Shown: positions 23,800 through 34,081, counted from the stretch's first letter. The stretch: 64,000 nt of DNA from Salvia splendens (GCF_004379255.2 NC_056046.1:1984001-2048000), one strand, 5' to 3'. The notes: generated by a model from the letters alone, not told the origin. Numbers and translations are program-made.

Positions 23800-24857
23800 G
23801 GATGAGGCCTACAACCATTTATTAGACTGATACTCTTTTTCCTTCATGGTGTTTTTTCACCATGGAGGTTTTAATGAGATCGTGATCATTCTGTGGTCTC
23901 CAAGGTTTGGGTTTTGTTTCATTTGGCTTTTTTTTTTAAATTGTGTAAATAATATACTCCTAATTAGTAAAGCTGATTGGCGACTCAAAACTCTATACCT
24001 TCTCTCTCAAACTCTGCATACATGGAGTAAAGCTCGATTGCTTAAATATAGATATTAAATGATCCATTTCTGCTTCGTGTTGAAAAAGAAAGAAGAATGA
24101 AGAAAATAGGTAAATGGAAGAAAAGAAACTAATCATAGAGAAGAAACGCACTTCAAACAAATTAACTAACAACTTCACTAAACGCTGAAAGTTGAGTTAG
24201 CGATACACTAACATCTCTTTAATACTATATTTAGCGTGTGTGCACTCAACAATTTGTCAATAAACAAGTAACTAAAAATAAAATAGAATTAACCTTTCAA
24301 TTTCTATTAATATTAATACAATAATATGTAAATAAATTGGATGGTTCAAATTTAAAATATAAAATAATTCTTGATTGTAAAATTTACTTATAATTTAATC
24401 GAAATAGATCTATGATCCATTTTAATTTATAAATTACTACACATATATTAACAATCATAAAATATTTTGATACTATATTAAATCATTCAGCAGGATTCAT
24501 CAAATATCATTCTTAATTAATTTAAAATTTGTATGCTGATAATAATTAGTTGGTTTTAAGTTTATGTTTGATAAATAATTAATATTTTTTATTTTAGTAT
24601 ATGCATGTACTCCCTCCGTCTACGAAAAATATGACACATTGTGAATGACATGTGTTTTAATGTAGAATTGATAAAGTAAGAGAAAAGGAAAAAAAAGTAT
24701 GAGAGAAGTAGTGTTAGAGGGATGTGGGGTTCATATTATTGGTTGAGAGAAGGGAAAAAAGTAGGAGAGAAGTAGTGTTAGTGAAATGTGGGGTCCATAT
24801 AATTAGTAAGAGAGAAGGGAAAAAATTAAGAGAGAAGTTGAAAACTTTCCTTTTTTT
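23800..24857. other. Intergenic with a truncated Stowaway end
   Basis: AT-rich. A CTCCCTCCGTCTACG terminus at 24610 and following text (AGAGAAGTAGTGTTAG twice) is a Stowaway-like MITE whose right end is missing, cut off by the Harbinger-type element that starts at 24858. No gene is seen. Confidence 0.5.
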
Positions 24858-26176
24858 GAGCATCCACAGTGGTTATAGCCCAGCCATAGCCTAGCCACAA
24901 ACTCCTCCTGCCACATCATCAATACTAAAAATCATCCTGCCACATCAGAAATAGCCCAGCCATAGCCTAGTCATATCATAAATAGCCCAGCCACATCAAT
25001 AGCCACATCACTAATAACATAATATACGGAATTTAATTTACGAGACATATAATGGAAACATTAATAATACTATTTTAATTTTAAAAAAAATACAATAAAT
25101 TAAAAAAAGTACAAAAATTGTAAAAAAGTACATTAATAAAAAAATTACATTAAAAAAAAAGTACATTACTTAAAAAAAATTCACTCGCCGGCTCCCTCGC
25201 CTCCGTCGTCGCCGTCGCCACTGTCACCGCCGCCTCCGTCGCCACCGCCACCGCCGCCTCCGCTGCCGCCTCCACGCAGATCGTCATTCATGCTCTCGAG
25301 CAATGTGAAGAGAAATCTCTTCTCCTGGGAGTCCGTCGCCGCACGCCATTCGGCTAACGTCTTCACCATCATCTGGCGCGTTTGTTGACGCGCGAAGTAC
25401 TTGAGATCCTCTGTAGACTGGCGGTCAAAGGGGGATGCCGACTGGACCTCCTGGGAACCCCCGGCGACCCCCCTCGCCTTTCGTTGCGCCCGCTTTTGCC
25501 CAGCGGGGCGAGGTCGGCGGCCGAACGAACAAGGGTTGGGGAGCACCTGTTCTGTCTCGGGGAGGTCGTGGGAACCACCGCTGCTGCCGCTGAAATCCCC
25601 GGTAAAGTTCAATCGTTGCTTCTTCGGCCAGCCAGCGTCGACACCTACTCGGAATTTCTCGGAGTCGTTCAGCACAAGATAGCAGTTCCAGTAGGTGAAG
25701 TCCTTATACAACCCGGGCTGGGGGAAGGCTTTCTCCGCTATCCTCCTGCAGTCGTCCTCCGTTTGGCCACTACTCTGCATGCGGAGGGCGTTGGCGTACA
25801 AACCCGAAAATCGGGAGACGGCAGCCCTGATTCGGTTCCACGCCTTCCGGCAATCCTCCCCGTTGTGTGGCCTCCCCTCCGGGCAAAATCGCTGGTAGGC
25901 TGCTGCTACCTTGCCCCACACGTTGACGATCCTCTGGTTATTAGAAACAAGAGGATCGTCGCAAACACTCACCCACGCCTTTGACAGCGCAACGTTCTCC
26001 TCGTCCGTCCACCTTCTCCGTACCGTGGGGTCATACCCACCCGGCTGCGACGACTCCCCGACCTTCTTTCCCTTGCCCTTCTTCTTTGGGGCGCCACTAC
26101 CCTGCACTGCTCCCCCGTTTGAACGGGAGTTTCCGGAACTCCGAGACTATCAAACCTCAAATCCGACAACGAAAAA
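24858..26176. mobile_element. PIF/Harbinger-type element fragment carrying ORF1
   Basis: The left terminus GAGCATCCACAGTGG matches the Harbinger-type ends elsewhere in the window. It is followed by CCACATCA-rich text as in the 807-1465 element, and then by an ORF1-type gene on the minus strand. The matching right terminus is not found; the sequence changes abruptly at about 26177 into a block that occurs again at 27244, so the right end is lost. Confidence 0.65.
25181..26107 (-). CDS. Harbinger ORF1-type Myb/SANT-like protein
   Basis: 308 aa with an open frame. Residues about 30-110 form a Myb/SANT-like (trihelix) domain with RRRWTDEENVALSKAWV near its start and WNRIRAAVSRFSG near its end. 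A second conserved part (YKDFTYWNCYLVLNDSEKF) is typical of the plant NAM-associated/Harbinger ORF1 family. The C terminus is a Gly/Asp low-complexity tail coded by GCC repeats. In Harbinger elements the ORF1 protein binds the element's ends and brings in the transposase. The transposase gene is absent here. The true start may lie further up, since the relative at 28234-28605 has a longer Gly/Met-rich N terminus. Confidence 0.72.
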   Translation of the reverse strand: MQGSGAPKKKGKGKKVGESSQPGGYDPTVRRRWTDEENVALSKAWVSVCDDPLVSNNQRIVNVWGKVAAAYQRFCPEGRPHNGEDCRKAWNRIRAAVSRFSGLYANALRMQSSGQTEDDCRRIAEKAFPQPGLYKDFTYWNCYLVLNDSEKFRVGVDAGWPKKQRLNFTGDFSGSSGGSHDLPETEQVLPNPCSFGRRPRPAGQKRAQRKARGVAGGSQEVQSASPFDRQSTEDLKYFARQQTRQMMVKTLAEWRAATDSQEKRFLFTLLESMNDDLRGGGSGGGGGGGDGGGGDSGDGDDGGEGAGE

Positions 26177-26482
26177 TCTCTGTGAATACTTTTTCTAATA
26201 ATGTCATTTTCATCAATAATGATAATTTTTGGTTGGTTGAGGGGACTACCTCAAGATAAGAATGTTGATAAGAATTGGTGGGCTCCTTTGTTCATTCCTC
26301 CCAACTCAAACATTATCACTATGATTATCGTTATTAGAATAGTTTTAATTGCCTCAGTTTAATTCTCAAAAAGCAACGATCATCCGGCCCGGCGTGTGAG
26401 GCCACCGTGCTGTCGTTGTCCACGTCAGCAGTCACACAGCTGCCAAAGAATGCCTTAATTTCCAAGTAGCTCCAAAGATTGG
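26177..26482. repeat. Direct repeat R1 (~305 bp)
   Basis: Nearly identical to 27244-27558, from TCTCTGTGAATAC to AAAGATTGGCT, with small differences (for example GGCCACC versus GGCCGCC). It breaks into different sequence on both sides, so it is a duplicated fragment of the transposon neighbourhood. Confidence 0.85.
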
Positions 26483-26799
26483 CTAGGGTTTTGAAATGGG
26501 ATGGAAATTGGGGAGACGCAGCGGTAGAGAGATTAAGAGTTAATACATTTGGAGCGAATTGATTGCTAGAGAAGATGGGAGGTCGTGGGTATATGCTTAA
26601 ATCTCGCACATACCGTTTTGGGGAGTTTTTAAGTATATAAATTTACTAATTCAACCCCATAATGCACAAAATCCACCAAATAATGAACCAACAGGATTAT
26701 ATCTATGCTTCTAATCCGGATCATCCATCCATCTAATCTAACGCTCCAAATGGAGAAGGAACTTAAATCTAAGGGGATAAAAGGAGATTAACACTACCC

Positions 26800-26833
<34 letters not shown>

Positions 26834-27243
26834 TATATATATGTCTCCACTACAGTTTCGATTTTAGATAGAGACAACAACGTCTCCAATAATTCAGGCC
26901 AATTAACTAGAAAATGGTACTCCATATTGCTAGATTTTGTTTTGGTAGTAAGTACCTTTTAAAAGATTAATTTAGTAAAATAAATCTTTAAATCATTGAT
27001 TAGTTATTATTTTCCGGCAACACCTGAAACTAGGCTTTCCTGGCAGTCGGGTGGTCGGCCGCCCCTCGCGCCACCCAGATTTGCCACTCTTATTATTGGT
27101 CTCACAGTGGGACAAATTAATTATTCTAATATATTAATTATCACAAAAATAGAAATTGTGATAATATAAAACATTTTGATTAATCTTTATTTCAAAAATT
27201 TAATTTACAAATAATATATATCACAAAGATATTTTACTTTAAT
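26483..27243. other. Spacer between direct repeats
   Basis: No gene seen. It has a TA/GA microsatellite at about 26801-26843 and AT-rich text. Confidence 0.5.
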
Positions 27244-27558
27244 TCTCTGTGAATACTTTTTCTAATAATGTCATTTTCATCAATAATGATAATTTTTGGT
27301 TGGTTGAGGGGACTACCTCAAGATAAGAATGTTGATAAGAATTGGTTGGCTCCTTTGTTCATTCCTCCCAACTCAAACATTATCACTATTATTATCGTTA
27401 TTAGAATAGTTTTAATTGGCTGAGTTTAATTCTCAAAAAGCAACGATCATCCGGCCGGCCCGGCGTGTGAGGCCGCCACCGTGCTGTCGTTGTCCACGTC
27501 AGCAGTCACACAGCTGCCAAAGAATGCCTTAATTTCCAAGTAGCTCCAAAGATTGGCT
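27244..27558. repeat. Direct repeat R2 (~315 bp)
   Basis: Second copy of R1, about 1.07 kb downstream in the same orientation. A shorter third piece (R3) is at about 28181-28295, next to a Harbinger ORF1 N-terminal piece, which suggests that the repeat derives from the 3' side of such an element. Confidence 0.85.
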
Positions 27559-28180
27559 TCTCACCAATCTTTGTATAAATTGAACACTATTAGTATTAAC
27601 ACAATACCAATCAAATAATCGCCGCCACATTGGATTCCATTGCAAAAAGTTACATTTTGTCTTGGTTCGCCGTAAGTAATTTATGCGTACAACTTTTTGT
27701 TGTTTTTATCGAAAAGCACGTGTTTTTAATAAAGCCAACCAAGATGCAATTATATTATTGTTATTATTATTATTTTTTCTGCAAATAAATTTAATAAAAC
27801 AACATATTTATGAGAGGTACGTTTTCATTGTTTTAGCATTAACCTTTAACCAGCTGGCAAACAATGCCTTAATTACAAATTTCCAAGTAGCTCCAAATTT
27901 AATCGCCCAAACATTTTGACAATTATTGGCTTCTCACCAATCTTTGTATCCAAAGCAGCGAGCCTGGTGAAGTCAGATTCATTAGTATATGCATGTATTA
28001 TAAATGAAGAACCATTAGGAATAAAAAATTACATTATATTAACTTTAATGTATGTAGCTCTTGTTTTTAACCTGATTTGCTTGGCTAGTTTGAAATAATA
28101 AAGTTTATGATTAGTGTCATAAATTTATAATCCAATCAAATTCCACTTCGATTAGTCCATAATTTGAGTAAAGTAACTTT
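27559..28180. other. AT-rich spacer with repeat pieces
   Basis: It holds short re-used fragments of R2's right end (GCTTCTCACCAATCTTTGTAT at 27557 and 27929, split by rearrangement). No gene is seen. Frames at 27683-28098 are AT-driven. Confidence 0.45.
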
Positions 28181-28233
28181 GGCTCCTTTGTTCATTCCTC
28201 CCAACTCAAACATTATCACTATTATTATCGTTA

Positions 28234-28605
28234 TTAGAATAGCTTTAATTGGCTCAGTTTAATTGTCAAAAAGCAACGATCGTCCGGCCCGGCGTACCCT
28301 GCATCCCGGGCTGCATCCCCGGCTGCCACTCTGGCATCATCTGCATCCCGACTGCCCACCCCGGCATCATCTGCATCCCGGGTTGCATCCCCGGTACCCC
28401 TGCCCGCCCTGCATCCCCTGCCCGCCCGGCATCGCCTGCCCGCCCTGCATCCCGGCATACTACCCCCGGCTGCCATCCCGGGCTTCATCTGCTGCCAAGG
28501 GTACATGTTGTAGTACCCGGCCATCGGACCCCATCCACCTCCCACGGGTACCGTGGGAGTTTGAGACCCGCTCGTTACTGGAGTAGACTCGTTGTTGTTC
28601 TCCAT
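28234..28605 (-). pseudogene. N-terminal piece of a second Harbinger ORF1
   Basis: Starts MENNNESTPV and runs to a Met/Gly/Tyr-rich stretch (GYYNMYPWQQM), then to repeats that read as Gly-Met-Gln-Gly-Gly-Gln units in one frame and Arg/Ala/Gly in the open frame, so a frameshift has occurred inside the repeat. The Myb/SANT domain is missing: the frame runs into R3. The upstream GC-rich text to 28698 looks like the element's own 5' end, which is cut by the LTR element at 28699. Confidence 0.5.
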
Positions 28606-28698
28606 TTTGAAAATTTTTAAATAAAAGTGCTGCCCGATCGCCCGCCTACAACGGCGGCCAGCCGATCGGCGAGCGCTAAAAAATCGGCGTGCGCTCGC

Positions 28699-29107
28699 TG
28701 TTACGATCCCCCTATATCTTAGGATTCCCCAAATATTTAGTTATCTTTTTATTCATTTGAATGAAGAAATAATATTCCCACATTACTTGTGCAATACTCC
28801 TTATCAAACCTTGAAGACTGCCGACGGAGGAAGTTCTCCGCGCCAGCCACGAATTGAGCCGCCGACCCCAACGTTCGGGGCGCCGGATTGGTGTGTTGCG
28901 AGTGTAATCGCAGGATTTCTTTGTTAAGAGAACGTTGGGGTCGGCGGCTCAATTCGTGGCTGGCGCGGAGAACTTCCTCCGTCGGCAGTCTTCAAGGTTT
29001 GATAAGGAGTATTGCACAAGTAATGTGGGAATATTATTTCTTCATTCAAATGAATAAAAAGATAACTAAATATTTGGGGAATCCTAAGATATAGGGGGAT
29101 CGTAACA
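28699..29107. repeat. Head-to-head LTR palindrome, 177-bp arms
   Basis: 28699-28875 is the exact inverse of 28931-29107 as far as I can read, with a 55-base spacer (28876-28930) that is also LTR sequence. The full type 1 LTR at 30668-30915 (248 bp) shows that the forward copy lacks only its last ~16 bases, while the reverse copy lacks the spacer part. Confidence 0.85.
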
Positions 29108-30915
29108 ACTCCCCCACGGTTAAAATCCACCTTGTCCTCAAGGTGGGAACCACGGACCCACGAGCAAAGTCGACGATAACACAAGCATTGAAACGTCACC
29201 TCCTGGATCGAATGCGACTTGGAACAAGATCACCATCATTTCTACGCCGTCTCTCTCCTCTCTCGCCTTCGTCTTCACAAAATCATCCTTGATGGCTGGG
29301 ACTTGGAGGAGGCTCCGGATCATGCACCGGCTCCTGACGCCGGCATCATTCCTACGCCCCCCAAACTGCTTGTCCTCCATGAATCGCTGCACAAGGACTC
29401 TTACCAGCTGGAACTCCGCAGCAGTGAGGTTGTAGGAACGCCTCTCATCACCATCTACTCTATCATCTTCATAATCATCATCAGAGTCCAAACACTTATG
29501 CTGTGAACAATTATCAACACATGATGAAGATGAATCAGTCACTCCCACCACATCCCAAAGCAAGTCCGAATCATCACTCATCTTCACAGAATGGCATTCC
29601 ATCTTTGTGAACTCATCATCATCAAAAGTAGCCTTATCATGATTATTATCATCTACTAGAGATGATTTTGAATCATCAGCCTCTTCAAGAAAACTACCCA
29701 TCCAGTTCGAGGAATCATTTTTTTCCTGATGAGCATCTGATTCTTGATCCAGGCTTGAAGAATGGCAGCCGGGAATCAATTCGATTTCATAGCAAAATTC
29801 TTCATCCACCATCTTTTCTTCAAACCCCATGATTTCAGGGCGCCAAGGTTGTGTGCTCAGGCGTGGGCTGCGCTGCTGCCGGAAGTGATCGGTTTGTCGC
29901 CTGGGTGTATCCCAACGACTAGGCAGACACTGTGGTGGCTGATCATAATCCGAGTATCCTTGCGATGCACGGTGAGGCGGTGGTTCCCAACAAGAGGGCT
30001 GCCATGACCGTGGTGGGTCGTAGGGCTGGAAGCTCGGTATTGGTCGGTTACCGGGAGGATCCCAACCGGAGGGGCGGTTGATGGGGGGGTCCCACGATGT
30101 AGGCTGTCGGTACCCCCGAAAACCCCTATCAAACTCCGTTGTGACGCGAGCTGCTGGTCTATCCCAGCTCGTGCGAGGCCACGAAGCAGTGTGCGCGCGA
30201 TATGGAATCGTGCCAGAGCCAGGCTGTGCGAGCCCTACCTCTCGCCTGTTTAAATCACGACCCGTGCCCCTACGCCGGCGGACATCCCCACAACGGACAC
30301 GCCTACCGTGATTGAAAACTGGGGGGCAGTCCTCGTCGGTCGGCCAGACGTCTCCCTGGGAACGATACCCATCGACGTCCCCGTCGTCCGAAAAATAGGG
30401 TTGATCCGGTTTGGGAAGGCGTGTGGCCTTCAACCTATCAACCCTTCTATCCCTCGCATCCAATTTAAATTCCAATTGATCAAATCTTGCCATAATTTTG
30501 TCCAGCGCTGACAAAGTAGGTACGAGCGCCCCCGATCCATTGCGCAGCGCGCTGCTTGACTCCGGGTCGTCTCGTCGTATCCGCTGCCATCCGTCACCGA
30601 GGTAGCCACTCGCCGTGAAGCGTCGGGGCTGATCGGCCATGGTTGAGCTCTGGATGAAAGCACTAGTTGTTAAGAGCACAATTCTCTTAACAAAGAAATC
30701 CTGCGATTACACTCGCAACACACCAATCCGGCGCCCCGAACGTTGGGGTCGGCGGCTCAATTCGTGGCTGGCGCGGAGAACTTCCTCCGTCGGCAGTCTT
30801 CAAGGTTTGATAAGGAGTATTGCACAAGTAATGTGGGAATATTATTTCTTCATTCAAATGAATAAAAAGATAACTAAATATTTGGGGAATCCTAAGATAT
30901 AGGGGGATCGTAACA
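28931..30915 (-). mobile_element. Non-autonomous LTR element 1 (inverted)
   Basis: Minus-strand element. The 5' LTR is 30668-30915 (248 bp, TGTTACG...CTTAACA) and the 3' LTR is 28931-29107, truncated. After the 5' LTR comes ACTAGTGCTTTCATCC, the presumed primer-binding region. Before the 3' LTR comes GTGGGGGAGT, the polypurine tract, preceded by text that would read HLEDKVDF, as at the 3' end of plant Ty3/gypsy polyproteins. It carries one gene and no protease, reverse transcriptase or integrase. Confidence 0.75.
29138..30640 (-). CDS. TCWDPP-repeat protein of LTR element 1
   Basis: 500 aa from the ATG at 30640, the first one beyond the LTR and primer site; an in-frame ATG at 30679 lies in the LTR. 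Near residue 50-70 is a charged helix (LDKIMARFDQLEFKLDARD) like the N terminus of plant gypsy Gag proteins. A Pro/Arg-rich middle repeats a Ser/Thr-Cys/Ser-Trp-Asp/Glu-x-Pro core (TSWDPP, SGWDPP, PSCWEPP). The C-terminal half is acidic and Ser-rich and ends FDPGGD...WFPP, the one part strongly shared with the other two family members. No zinc knuckle, protease or polymerase motif. I do not recognise a named family. Confidence 0.6.
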   Translation of the reverse strand: MADQPRRFTASGYLGDGWQRIRRDDPESSSALRNGSGALVPTLSALDKIMARFDQLEFKLDARDRRVDRLKATRLPKPDQPYFSDDGDVDGYRSQGDVWPTDEDCPPVFNHGRRVRCGDVRRRRGTGRDLNRREVGLAQPGSGTIPYRAHTASWPRTSWDRPAARVTTEFDRGFRGYRQPTSWDPPINRPSGWDPPGNRPIPSFQPYDPPRSWQPSCWEPPPHRASQGYSDYDQPPQCLPSRWDTPRRQTDHFRQQRSPRLSTQPWRPEIMGFEEKMVDEEFCYEIELIPGCHSSSLDQESDAHQEKNDSSNWMGSFLEEADDSKSSLVDDNNHDKATFDDDEFTKMECHSVKMSDDSDLLWDVVGVTDSSSSCVDNCSQHKCLDSDDDYEDDRVDGDERRSYNLTAAEFQLVRVLVQRFMEDKQFGGRRNDAGVRSRCMIRSLLQVPAIKDDFVKTKAREERDGVEMMVILFQVAFDPGGDVSMLVLSSTLLVGPWFPP

Positions 30916-30921
30916 ACTAGT

Positions 30922-33080
30922 TGATACGAGTATTAGGATTAGTATTAATTAGTTTAGATATATTAGGATTTGCATATCTTTTCTTATATTTGTTTCTTGT
31001 TCCCTAAGCTAGTATTCTAGTATTATAAATAGGGCTAGGTTGTTATCGTTTTATTCATTCAATCAATATATGAAATTATCATTCTTTTGGCTCAATTGAG
31101 TAGCAAACAAGAAACATCTCCTAAGGTTGCCGACGAGGCTGATCTCGCGCTCAACCGCCCCTTTTTGCCGTCCAAGTCACGACCCAACGTTGGGCGCTCG
31201 ACAACGACGACATCTCGTTTCTTGATTTTGTGTGGAAATCGACGTTAAGGATTTAGGTCCTTACCAACTGGTGCTTTCATCCAGAGCTCATCCTCCGTCT
31301 TCGTTCATCCTTAACCCAAATCTCAGCAATCAAAAAAAAGAAGAAGATATATTCTTCACCAAAAAAAAGGTACCACCGATCACCTCCCACTGCCGAGCTT
31401 CACCGCCGCCGTTATGCGGACTCACCAACAATATCAGCCCCCGCACCAGATACACCCTATTATTGCAAAACTCGATCGCCTATTGGACATGATGGAATAT
31501 CGTCTGGACGCAGCAGAGCGGCGCATTGACAACCGCCGTCCGCCCACTCAGCCTGAGCCAAAACCACCCTACGTCTTACGCCGCTTGGATCCACCTGATC
31601 GTCGCCCACGGACGGGATACTCGCCCATCGGGTACCGCGATTGCGCGCAGGATGCGCGCCCTCGACGCCGCGGTGGCTATGCCGAGAGGGGCCACCTATT
31701 TGATCATGGGGATCAACGAATCCAATTAGGGTTCGATCGCCACCCGATTCACGCAATGCGGCCACACCGCCCGACGTGCTGGGACCCACCAACGCAGCAG
31801 CAGGACCACAGTTACCCATCCTTAGATCACCGGCCCCGACGCGCGGAGACGTGCTGGGGCCGGCCTCACCATCGGGAGGAGGTGCGAGCACCGCGAGGCC
31901 ATTCTGCCTGCCACCAGCCCCACTACTTGAGCCTTCCACCGCGGGACATGTACGGTCAGCCCGCGCGGGTGACCAATCAGACCTCGTACCAGCCTTTGCG
32001 CTCGCCTACCTGTTGGGACCAGTCTGGATTGCACAAGCAGCAGGGATACCCGACAGACGACGGCGAAGATGAGCTTGGTGATTTTGAGGACTCTGTATTA
32101 GAGACAGCAACAAAGGAGACCAAGGATAGTGATGCCGACAATTCGGATACAGAATCTGTATTAAATGTTGTCATTCGATTGCCTAGTGAGAATCATGGAT
32201 CTAGGGAAGGTAGAGATGGCAGACCCGAAGACCAACGAGTTTCATCGTTAGACGATGCAGATGAGGACGCTTCCATTGAGGAAGGGCCAAAGGTCATCGC
32301 CTCATTCCCGGTTGTTCAATTGCAATCAAAATCTATTGTTGAGAATTGTTGGGGAAAGAAAGAAGATGGTGCTTACACAGGTTCCCGCATAATTGTTGGT
32401 GTCTATGTGGATGTCAGTGTCAGTGATGTTACAAGCATGAAGCCTCGATTACCATCGCTCGACGCCGATGCAAGGTTAATTCCTCTACGAAATAACACGC
32501 CGTGTTTGAGCATTCATGAATGTGTGGCAGAACTTTCCATTGTAGCGTTGAATTTGGACGACCACATTAGTCTACATTTATTGATTTTTTATGGAGGTGA
32601 TAAAGGGAGACATTCAGCGGTTCGATACACTTTTGATCCAGGAGGAGACGCCTCGCCAAGCTTTTGCTTTCAACTCTTGTCCTTGGTTCGTGGTTCCCAC
32701 CTTGAGGACAAGGTGGATTTTAACCGTGGGGGAGTTGATACGAGTATTAGGATTAGTATTAATTAGTTTAGATATATTAGGATTTGCATATCTTTTCTTA
32801 TATTTGTTTCTTGTTCCCTAAGCTAGTATTCTAGTATTATAAATAGGGCTAGGTTGTTATCGTTTTATTCATTCAATCAATATATGAAATTATCATTCTT
32901 TTGGCTCAATTGAGTAGCAAACAAGAAACATCTCCTAAGGTTGCCGACGAGGCTGATCTCGCGCTCAACCGCCCCTTTTTGCCGTCCAAGTCACGACCCA
33001 ACGTTGGGCGCTCGACAACGACGACATCTCGTTTCTTGATTTTGTGTGGAAATCGACGTTAAGGATTTAGGTCCTTAACA
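30922..33080 (+). mobile_element. Non-autonomous LTR element 2
   Basis: LTRs at 30922-31266 and 32736-33080, each 345 bp, TGATACG...CA, nearly identical in sequence. ACTGGTGCTTTCATCC follows the 5' LTR (primer site region) and GTGGGGGAGT precedes the 3' LTR (polypurine tract). The LTR has a TATAAATAGG box. The 5-bp sequences directly outside (CTAGT left, CTCGC right) do not match each other, because the left side abuts element 1. It encodes only the protein below. Confidence 0.85.
31414..32766 (+). CDS. TCWDPP-repeat protein of LTR element 2
   Basis: 450 aa. An early charged helix (IIAKLDRLLDMMEYRLDAA) is followed by an Arg/Pro/His-rich segment with RPTCWDPP, ETCWGRP and SPTCWDQ. The C-terminal half is acidic, then has NCWGKKEDGAYT and DARLIPLRNNTPC, both shared with the element 3 protein, and FDPGGDASP. 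The frame reads through HLEDKVDFNRGGVDTS and the polypurine tract into the 3' LTR, so the original stop may have been lost by a frameshift. LEDKV-type endings are known from plant Ty3/gypsy integrases, which hints that the parent was a gypsy element. Function unknown; perhaps Gag-derived. Confidence 0.6.
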   Translation: MRTHQQYQPPHQIHPIIAKLDRLLDMMEYRLDAAERRIDNRRPPTQPEPKPPYVLRRLDPPDRRPRTGYSPIGYRDCAQDARPRRRGGYAERGHLFDHGDQRIQLGFDRHPIHAMRPHRPTCWDPPTQQQDHSYPSLDHRPRRAETCWGRPHHREEVRAPRGHSACHQPHYLSLPPRDMYGQPARVTNQTSYQPLRSPTCWDQSGLHKQQGYPTDDGEDELGDFEDSVLETATKETKDSDADNSDTESVLNVVIRLPSENHGSREGRDGRPEDQRVSSLDDADEDASIEEGPKVIASFPVVQLQSKSIVENCWGKKEDGAYTGSRIIVGVYVDVSVSDVTSMKPRLPSLDADARLIPLRNNTPCLSIHECVAELSIVALNLDDHISLHLLIFYGGDKGRHSAVRYTFDPGGDASPSFCFQLLSLVRGSHLEDKVDFNRGGVDTSIRISIN

Positions 33081-33085
33081 CTCGC

Positions 33086-33583
33086 CTACAGAATAATAAA
33101 TTGAATAGAGTGTCATATGCATATGAATATGAAATGGTTTGTTTTTAAATTATGTTATATATTGTTTCTGATTATATGTATTGTATAAAAATATGCTTGA
33201 TGTTTGTATCATGTGAGATTAAAGGTGGAAATTTATATATACTGAGTTGTGGCTCATATAAACCACTAAATTTTTCAGGAATAAGATAGCAGTAAAGTTT
33301 TGACTGACGTGGGTCATAGGAACTCCACGTGTTATCAGGTTCGGCGGCTGACGCATATTGGCAACATTCTCCTCCTCATCATTTTGCATGTAGATAAATG
33401 TATAGTATATAGAGTGGTGAGAGGGTTCCACTACTTTACAGGATATTTTGAAATATGTATCGGATAAGTGTTTGCTTGAACTTATATAATATGAGTGTTT
33501 AATGAATTAGACATGTGTATTGATTGCTTTTATGTTAAGGGATTTATTTATTAAAAGAGTATACGTCAGAGGGGTTGAGGTGT
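33086..33583. other. Spacer left of the tandem array
   Basis: No gene or element end recognised. Homology to the array unit begins abruptly at 33584 (GACAAGCCGG). Confidence 0.5.
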
Positions 33584-33921
33584 GACAAGCCGGACTGGAC
33601 GTGAGTGAACTTCACATGACCCGATGTCACGCTTGGCTCAAAGAGTGTGCAAAACGGGTCTGTCGTGTCCTCTACTGGCTGGTTTGATACCGCGACGAGG
33701 TTGTAATATTCTTTGGATCTTAGCCAGTATTTGTTGTTGTAAGTAAATCGGAGGTGAACGTAGTTTTTGTTCACTGTTGCTTTCTCGACTGCGATCTTCA
33801 CGAGAGGGCTGAACACGCTGTCGCCTCCGTAACCAAGGTAACCGTTGTCCTGGCAGCATGCATATGGGTGGTTTGAAGTACCACTTGGGACGAGGAGCAC
33901 TATGGAGTGGGGGGTTGTCAT
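33584..33921 (-). pseudogene. Truncated amaranthin-aerolysin lectin (unit A)
   Basis: Only the first ~113 codons remain, from the ATG at 33921 to the array edge. The second agglutinin domain and the aerolysin-like domain are gone. Its start region has one extra codon (His-Pro) compared with the full copies. The promoter side (TATA box at 34082-34092, 5' UTR intron) is intact, so a short transcript is possible. Confidence 0.9.
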
Positions 33922-34081
33922 GTTTCTCCAACTTCACTACAATTTTAATGAGATTAATGTACAATCAAACTAACTTCAATGAAAGCATATATGCAAACAA
34001 TATGGACTATTTGAGAGTTGACTTACCGAAGTAGAAATGCCAAAGCTTAATTTGTGTGTGTTTGTAGAAATGTATGCAGTC

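Larger units (their letters stand above)
28699..33080. mobile_element. Composite of two LTR retrotransposons with one target duplication
   Basis: The block starts with TGTTACG and ends with TTAACA, and CTCGC lies directly outside both ends (28694-28698 and 33081-33085), as for a single 5-bp target duplication. Inside are a forward LTR piece of type 1 (28699-28930), an inverted element with type 1 LTRs (28931-30915), and a forward element with type 2 LTRs (30922-33080). The two outer ends belong to different LTR types, which one normal insertion would not give. Confidence 0.65.

Noticed and set aside
26801..26843. TA/GA microsatellite as a possible regulatory element
   Set aside because: Simple repeat with no linked gene.
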